A stretch of 54,470 bases of DNA from Gemmatimonadota bacterium (lineage in GTDB: Bacteria; Gemmatimonadota; Gemmatimonadetes; Longimicrobiales; Gaopeijiaceae), in NCBI GenBank assembly GCA_016209885.1, contig JACQVF010000048.1:1-54470 (forward strand), read 5' to 3'. Of the stretch, positions 49,635-54,470 are shown piece by piece (position 1 is the first letter of the stretch; every line of letters starts with the position of its first letter). A program made the translations under genes and the position numbers. The notes beneath the pieces are model-generated. The model worked only from the letters and a program-made list of their open reading frames with translations. It was not told the origin of the DNA and searched no databases.

Positions 49635-50774
49635 ATGTGGCCATGGAGGCGCTGGTCTCGGACGCGGCCGTCCGCCGCTCTCGCGTTCGGCGTGGCGGTC
49701 ATGCTGGTGGCCGGTTGCGATGGAGGTCCGGCGGGCCCGGACGACCGGGCGCTCGAGGAGCAGCCCGGTGAGCCGTCGACGCCTGAGCGCCTGAGCCAAG
49801 GAGCTGAAGCCGCCGCGGGCACGCTCGTCGGGGAGGACGTCAAGCTCACACTCGAGTACCTGCTGGGGCAGGCGATCGAGAAGGTCGCGCGCGAGCAGGG
49901 GCGCGAGGCGGCGAAGGCGCTGATGCAGACGATCGAGAAGCTGAAGGCGGAGGCGCAGACGGCCAGGAAGAGCGGCGACCCGGATGCGTTCAAGAAAGCG
50001 GTGGCGGCGCTGCGCGCCGAGCAGGTGCGGATCGTGCTCCGGGTGCTGGGGACGGGCACGGCGCAGCAGGTCGTGGACGGGGTGGCGAAGGCACTACGGG
50101 AGGTGACCGCCCAGGTGGCGGCGGCGAAGGCCGCGGGCAAGGACGTGACGAAGCTGGAGGCGGCGCTCGCCGAGGTCGCGGCGGTCCTCACCCGCGCGAG
50201 GACGGCGCTGGGCGCGGGCGATCACGCGCAGGCGCTGGATCTGGGCACTCTGGCCGGGGAGCACGTGGGCAGCCTGCGCTTCGCCGCCAGTGTGCTGGAC
50301 GGAAGTTACGTCCTGATCCCGACGCTGGAGAAGCTGTTCGCGGAGGCGCTGCACAAGACGGCCCGGGAGAAGGGTCGGGACGCTGCGAAAGCCCTGGACG
50401 CGGCGCTGGAGCCCTTGCGGGCGGCGTTGCGCGCGGCCAAGGAGTCGAAGGACCGGGAGGCGATCCAGAAGGCCACGGCCGCGCTCCGGGCCGAGCAGAT
50501 CCGGATCGTGGTCGCGGTCCTGGGCGCCGATGCGCCGAAGCACGTGCTGGACGCCGTGGCGAAGGTCCTTGCCGAGGTGAAGTCGAAGATCGCGGCCGCG
50601 AAGGCCACCGGGAAGGACGTGTCCCACCTCGAGGTGAAGGCGCAGCAGGCGGCCGATCTGCACGCTCGGGCCACGGCGGCGCTGTCGGCGGGCGATCTGG
50701 CCCGGGCCCTGGACCTCGGCACACAGGCCGGCGAGATCGTGGAGGCGCTGCGACGGCCGTTGAAGCACGTGTAG
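49635..50774 (+). CDS. Lipoprotein with two tandem helical repeats
   Basis: From ATG 49635 (GGGAGGG upstream) the protein has 379 residues. The N-terminus ends in a lipobox LVAGC (Cys28). After a Pro/Glu-rich linker, two related units of about 150 residues follow (about 65-215 and 220-375). Equivalent stretches are AVAALRAEQVRIVLRVLG / ATAALRAEQIRIVVAVLG and AAAKAAGKDVTKLEA / AAAKATGKDVSHLEV, closing with ALDLGTLAGEHV / ALDLGTQAGEIV. All are Ala/Lys/Glu-rich helices. It should be anchored facing the periplasm; no function is evident. It converges with the radical SAM genes. Confidence 0.82.
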   Translation: MWPWRRWSRTRPSAALAFGVAVMLVAGCDGGPAGPDDRALEEQPGEPSTPERLSQGAEAAAGTLVGEDVKLTLEYLLGQAIEKVAREQGREAAKALMQTIEKLKAEAQTARKSGDPDAFKKAVAALRAEQVRIVLRVLGTGTAQQVVDGVAKALREVTAQVAAAKAAGKDVTKLEAALAEVAAVLTRARTALGAGDHAQALDLGTLAGEHVGSLRFAASVLDGSYVLIPTLEKLFAEALHKTAREKGRDAAKALDAALEPLRAALRAAKESKDREAIQKATAALRAEQIRIVVAVLGADAPKHVLDAVAKVLAEVKSKIAAAKATGKDVSHLEVKAQQAADLHARATAALSAGDLARALDLGTQAGEIVEALRRPLKHV

Positions 50775-50876
50775 CGCCGCTCTGGGGTTGTCAGCGGTCC
50801 CGGCACTGGCTGGCCCCGGCCCCGCCCCCCTGCCGCCGCGAGCCGCGGGGGCGACGGGCGTGTCTTCGTACGCCTT

Positions 50877-52265
50877 CTAAACGCCTTCCCAAGCCGCGGG
50901 CTCGAGGGCGGCCGAGTCCCTCGAGGAGTCCCTCGAGGCGCCCGTCAGCGCCTCGTCGAAGCGAACGAGGTCCCAGAGCTGATCGAGGAGCGGATTCTCG
51001 TAGTGATGGAAGGCGCAAAACACGTCCGGGTGTGCGGCGATCATCGCCTCGATCTCCGGCCGGTCGATCTCCGCCAGCGACGCGTAGTCGGCATAGAAGA
51101 TGTTCGGGCTGTCGGGCTCGAAGCGGAGCGGCACCGGACTCTCCCGGTACAGCGCCGCCGACGCGAGCGGTGCGAGGAACACCAGGCTCGTTTGTGCGCC
51201 GAGGTCCTCCAGGCGCCGACGTGCCTCCATCGTTTCGCCGATCTCCTCGAGAGTCTCGCCCGGGAATCCCCAGATGAGGTTGGCGTGCACGTCGAGAAAC
51301 CGGCGGGTCCGTTCGACGGTGTCGAAGACTTTAGCGATGGTGAAGTTCTTGCGGATCCGCCGCAGAACGACGTCGGAGCCGGACTCGACGCCGAAGAAAA
51401 CGGACTCACAGCCCGCATCGCGCATGAGCGACAGCAGCCGGTCGGTCATCAGGTTGATGTGGCCCGTACACCGCCAACCCACGTCCACGCGCCGCCGGAT
51501 CATGCGGGCGCAGAACTCCTCCACCCACGGCCGCTGGATCACGAAGATGTCGTCAACGATACCGAGGCGGCGAACGTGGTAGTGGTCGCGCAGGTGCTCG
51601 ATCTCGCCGATCACATGGCCTACGCTTCGCCGGCGGTGGAGCCGGTTCCAAGCGGGCGCGACGTCGCAGAAGGAGCAGTGGAACGGGCAGCCACGGGACG
51701 TGATGAGTGGCACGTTGTGGTAGTCCTCGAAGCGCACGAGGTCGAAGGCCGGGTCCGGGAGCGCATCGAGGTCATCGATCCGCGGCGGCCGCGGCGTCTC
51801 GCGGATCACGTCTCCGTCGCGGAAGCAGATCCCCGGAACCGAGGTGAGGGGCGTGCAGCCGGCGAGGGCGCGCATGAGGGGCCTGACCATCGCCTCGCCC
51901 TCTCCCCCTGCCACGGCGTCGAAGCAGGGGAACGCGGCGACGAGCGGGCGGGCGATTCCGCCGAAGCCGGGGCCGCCGGCCACGACCCGCAGCTCGGGGC
52001 GGCGGGCACGAACACGGGCGAGAGCCGCGACCAGGAGCGGAAGCGCGTTGATCATGCAACTGACGGCCAGGATGTCGGTGTCGACGTCCAGGAACTCGAC
52101 GAGATCATCGACCCGGAGCTCCTGGCCGCGGAGGTGGGCGAACTGCCGGAAGCTCACCTCGAACTCGGCCTGCCGGAGTACGGCGACAAGGTAGAGGGGC
52201 CCCAGGGGCGGGGAATGCGGCCTGACCGGCTGGTTGAGCAGCAGATGACAGAACGTGATTCTCAT
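50877..52265 (-). CDS. B12-binding-domain-type radical SAM protein
   Basis: From ATG 52265 the protein has 462 residues. The N-terminal half (1-150) has the Rossmann-like fold of B12-binding radical SAM proteins (RITFCHLLLNQPVRP, then ILAVSCMINALPLLVAALAR and VVAGGPGFGG) but no DxHxxG cobalamin motif. The radical SAM core has the 4Fe-4S motif CPFHCSFC in ITSRGCPFHCSFCDV, followed by GIVDDIFVIQRPWVEEFCAR and VFFGVESGSDVVLRRIRKN. It probably modifies a peptide or small molecule by radical chemistry. Its ATG overlaps the upstream gene's TGA. Confidence 0.88.
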   Translation of the reverse strand: MRITFCHLLLNQPVRPHSPPLGPLYLVAVLRQAEFEVSFRQFAHLRGQELRVDDLVEFLDVDTDILAVSCMINALPLLVAALARVRARRPELRVVAGGPGFGGIARPLVAAFPCFDAVAGGEGEAMVRPLMRALAGCTPLTSVPGICFRDGDVIRETPRPPRIDDLDALPDPAFDLVRFEDYHNVPLITSRGCPFHCSFCDVAPAWNRLHRRRSVGHVIGEIEHLRDHYHVRRLGIVDDIFVIQRPWVEEFCARMIRRRVDVGWRCTGHINLMTDRLLSLMRDAGCESVFFGVESGSDVVLRRIRKNFTIAKVFDTVERTRRFLDVHANLIWGFPGETLEEIGETMEARRRLEDLGAQTSLVFLAPLASAALYRESPVPLRFEPDSPNIFYADYASLAEIDRPEIEAMIAAHPDVFCAFHHYENPLLDQLWDLVRFDEALTGASRDSSRDSAALEPAAWEGV

Positions 52266-53605
52266 GCGCGGACGCCCGCGACCGCGGATTCCAGGAGCTC
52301 CTCGGTGACGCGGTAGAGATGGGAGAAGATCGCCGGGTAACCACCCTCGCATCCCTCGAAGCAGGTGCAGTAGACGTTCACGCCGTCCACCGCCTGCGTG
52401 CCGGCGGACCGCCGTTCGTGGGGACAGGCGCCGTGGCCGCACAACATGGACCACGTGCAGTCGCGGGTGCGCCGCTGGCCCGCCGCCTCGTGTTCCTGGA
52501 ATAGCTGGAAGGGGGCGGCGCGCATGATCGCGGGCAGCGGCTGCTCGGCCAGGTTCCCGAACCGGTAGCGTGCGTCGAACGGCCGCGTGCACGGCACCGC
52601 CTCGCCCGTGGGGTCGACGCCCAGGATGGTGGTGCACTTTCCCGCCCGATAGCAGGCGTCCGCGTGGATGCCGGTCATGCCCTGGTAGAAGTGATCGAAG
52701 GAGCGGACCAGCAGCTCGGAGTCGCCCGCTGCGAGCCAGGCATCGAACAGCTCGATCATGAAGCCGGCGTAGTCGGCCGGAGAAAGGTTCCAGCGTCCGC
52801 TGTCCGGCGCGACCGAGAAGGCGGGGTGCACGTCGAACTCCCGGATCCCGAGGCCCTGGAAGTGCTCGAGGAGTGCGCGGGCCGCCCCGGGGCGGCGGGC
52901 GTGGTCGGGGGTGAGGACGGCGATCGTGCCGAACCGCAGGCCCACGGCCTGCAGGTGGCGGATACCCTCGACGGCGCGCTCGTAGGAGCCGGCGCCCCGG
53001 GTCGTGACGCGCCCGGCGTCGTTGACCTCCCGGTCTCCGTCCAGGCTCACGCCGACCCGCACATCGTGTTCGCGGAAGAACTCGGCCCACTCGCGATCGA
53101 TGAGCGTGGCGTTGGTCTGCACCCCGATCTCGGTGGACTCGGGCGCCCGCAGCTCACGCGCCAGGGAGACGGCTGCCCGGAAGAAGTCGCCGCCCCTAAG
53201 GAGCGGCTCACCACCGTGATAGTAGATCGTGAACGGCGGATCGACGTACGGCAGCACGTTCTCGTGAATGCGGCGCAGGGTCTCGCGCGTCATGGTGCCC
53301 CGCTGGGCATGCAGGCGCCTGAGGCTCTCGTAGCAGTAGCGGCACGCCAGGTTGCAGACGTCCCCCACCGGCTTGATGAGCAGCATGCGAAGCGGGAGTG
53401 TGCGCGGCCGGCCGGACCCCGTCGGAGCCCCGGGGCCCTGAAGCGACGTGAGCGGCGCCGCGATGACGCCCAGCACCCGCTCTGCGGCAAAGCCATCGGC
53501 CCGACGGAGCGCCGCGACGAGTACGCGCAGTGCGGGCGGCAATGCCGCGGTGTCTGTCTCGCCGAGAGCGGCGAGCGCCCTGCGGGCCTTGTCCGACCAG
53601 TTCAC
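52262..53605 (-). CDS. Radical SAM/SPASM maturase-like protein
   Basis: The 447-residue protein has a radical SAM core starting LIKPVGDVCNLACRYCYESL (CxxxCxxC), a GGEPLL motif, QTNATLI and GVSLDGDREVNDAGR. A Cys-rich SPASM C-terminus contains CYRAGKCTTILGVDPTGEAV, PCTRPFD, then CTWSMLCGHGACPHE and YCTCFEGCEGGYPAI. SPASM proteins carry extra Fe-S clusters and typically modify ribosomally made peptides or sulfatases (anSME-like). No sulfatase or obvious precursor lies in the window. It starts with GTG at 53605, which overlaps the upstream gene's stop, and its end overlaps the next gene. Confidence 0.9.
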   Translation of the reverse strand: MNWSDKARRALAALGETDTAALPPALRVLVAALRRADGFAAERVLGVIAAPLTSLQGPGAPTGSGRPRTLPLRMLLIKPVGDVCNLACRYCYESLRRLHAQRGTMTRETLRRIHENVLPYVDPPFTIYYHGGEPLLRGGDFFRAAVSLARELRAPESTEIGVQTNATLIDREWAEFFREHDVRVGVSLDGDREVNDAGRVTTRGAGSYERAVEGIRHLQAVGLRFGTIAVLTPDHARRPGAARALLEHFQGLGIREFDVHPAFSVAPDSGRWNLSPADYAGFMIELFDAWLAAGDSELLVRSFDHFYQGMTGIHADACYRAGKCTTILGVDPTGEAVPCTRPFDARYRFGNLAEQPLPAIMRAAPFQLFQEHEAAGQRRTRDCTWSMLCGHGACPHERRSAGTQAVDGVNVYCTCFEGCEGGYPAIFSHLYRVTEELLESAVAGVRA

Positions 53606-54470
53606 GAGCGCCTCTCAGCGGCGATGCGGCCCCTACCACCGTTGGCGACCGCGGGCGCCGCGGCGGCAGGGAGGCCCGATGGGCCCCATGGGCGATCCAC
53701 CCGCGGCCGCTGGCGGAGCGTAGGATCGGAAGCCGAAGTGACCGCGCGCGACGGCGCCCACAGGGCTCCCGACATGTAGTCCACGCGAGTGCGGGTGGCG
53801 ACGCGGCGGAATGCCTCGGCGGCCGCCCGGGCGGCCTTCCGGGCCGCGGCCACGGAAAGCGTGGCGGCGGTATCGGCGATCTCGGCGATCCTCGAGACCC
53901 GCTCCTCCAGCAGAGCAGCGCCGGATTCGAACGGCTTCGGCACTGGCGCCCCCCCGGCCGCGCGCTGCGGACCCAGCAGCGAGTACACGTAGAGGTCGCT
54001 CAGCCGGGCGGCCTCCTCGTATGTCCCCCCAATGAAGTCCCAGACGGCCTCCAGATAGCGGGTCGCCGCCGCGCGCACTACCCGGCCGTGCAGGTCCTTG
54101 AGCCGGTTGAGGTGAAGTCCGGAATGCAGCGGGTGCATCACGGCGCTTCGCTCCTGCCCACCCATCCGGACACTGAACGGCCGTGGCGGCAACTCCAGGA
54201 TGCCCCCACAGTTGGCCGCGATCTCCTCGACCGTCGTGCGCTCGTCGCTGAGGATGAGGTAGGGGTAGTAACAGATGCCCAGACCGGCGAGCAGCCGCAT
54301 CGCCTCGAGGTTGACCTGCACCTTTACGCGCTTGCTCCACCGGTCGAGCTGTGACTGCGCGAACGACTCGACCCCCATGTGGATCTGGTAGATCACGTCC
54401 AGGTGCCGCAGCAGCACGTCCCGGTGGCGCAGCACGTCCTGAGTCCGCGTCTGGAAGCAGATCTTGAGCC
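53602..54470 (-). CDS. Radical SAM protein, C-terminal part (cut by window edge)
   Basis: The frame is open to 54470. The visible part begins LKICFQTRTQDVLRHRDVLL and continues LDVIYQIHMGVESFAQSQLD, then RLLAGLGICYYPYLILSDER, the second half of a radical SAM TIM-barrel of the B12-associated type. The Fe-S motif would lie outside the window. A long helical C-terminal extension follows (about 130-280), ending in a Pro/Arg-rich tail. Its TGA overlaps the GTG of the SPASM gene by four bases, making three translationally coupled radical SAM genes. Confidence 0.8.
   Translation of the reverse strand, partial: LKICFQTRTQDVLRHRDVLLRHLDVIYQIHMGVESFAQSQLDRWSKRVKVQVNLEAMRLLAGLGICYYPYLILSDERTTVEEIAANCGGILELPPRPFSVRMGGQERSAVMHPLHSGLHLNRLKDLHGRVVRAAATRYLEAVWDFIGGTYEEAARLSDLYVYSLLGPQRAAGGAPVPKPFESGAALLEERVSRIAEIADTAATLSVAAARKAARAAAEAFRRVATRTRVDYMSGALWAPSRAVTSASDPTLRQRPRVDRPWGPSGLPAAAAPAVANGGRGRIAAERRS

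Overview
The window is GC-rich bacterial chromosome, dense with genes on both strands. A Kdo transferase (waaA) and a predicted outer-membrane channel imply a Gram-negative envelope. The mix of genes (DUF4159 protein, TolB-propeller/amidohydrolase fusion, alginate-export-type porin, long-form HisG) suggests a Gemmatimonadota-like organism. That placement is an inference from gene content, not a demonstrated assignment.

Layout. 0-2 kb: a 59-residue ORF with a strong ribosome-binding site, a DUF4159 protein and a small lipoprotein. 2-11.2 kb: a minus-strand monovalent-cation block (antiporter with a TrkA-N tail, antiporter with a cyclic-nucleotide domain in SOS1-like order, and a two-helix K+ channel with an RCK domain), interrupted by a response regulator, a one-helix protein and leuS. 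11.2-18.5 kb: a histidine-kinase-like protein with a degenerate ATP site, a lipoprotein aminopeptidase, a prohibitin-like gene with a probable frameshift, a solitary D12-class adenine methyltransferase, waaA and a DUF4015 glycosidase-like protein. 18.5-19.9 kb: a less GC-rich patch with a yefM-yoeB toxin-antitoxin operon whose promoter and TGTACA operator can be read directly. 20-29 kb: propeller/amidohydrolase, HtrA-like protease, VOC dioxygenase, porin and ABC exporter. 29-30.7 kb: a MITE-like element against the stop codon of a Uma2 gene, then a Tat-exported RidA-like protein.

30.7-38.1 kb is a complete histidine operon on the minus strand (hisG-D-C-H-A-B-F-IE). It is preceded by a legible attenuator: a sigma-70-type promoter, a 25-codon leader peptide with four consecutive His codons, an alternative pairing segment, and an intrinsic terminator with seven U residues. 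A 15-unit 8-bp tandem repeat lies just upstream of that promoter.

38.7-48.8 kb is a catabolic-looking region: DASS transporter, ketopantoate-reductase-like enzyme, aldehyde dehydrogenase, AMP-forming ligase and a PLP enzyme. Between them are gene remnants with internal deletions or frameshifts: a penicillin acylase, a very short N-terminal fragment, a class III aminotransferase and two unidentified pieces. 49-54.5 kb holds a small tandem-duplicated zinc-ribbon ORF, a lipoprotein with an internally duplicated helical domain, and three translationally coupled radical SAM genes, the outermost cut by the window edge. A palindrome containing CAGGTCGCTG recurs at 27.1, 30.7 and 47.2 kb. I saw no rRNA, convincing tRNA, CRISPR array or intact transposase.
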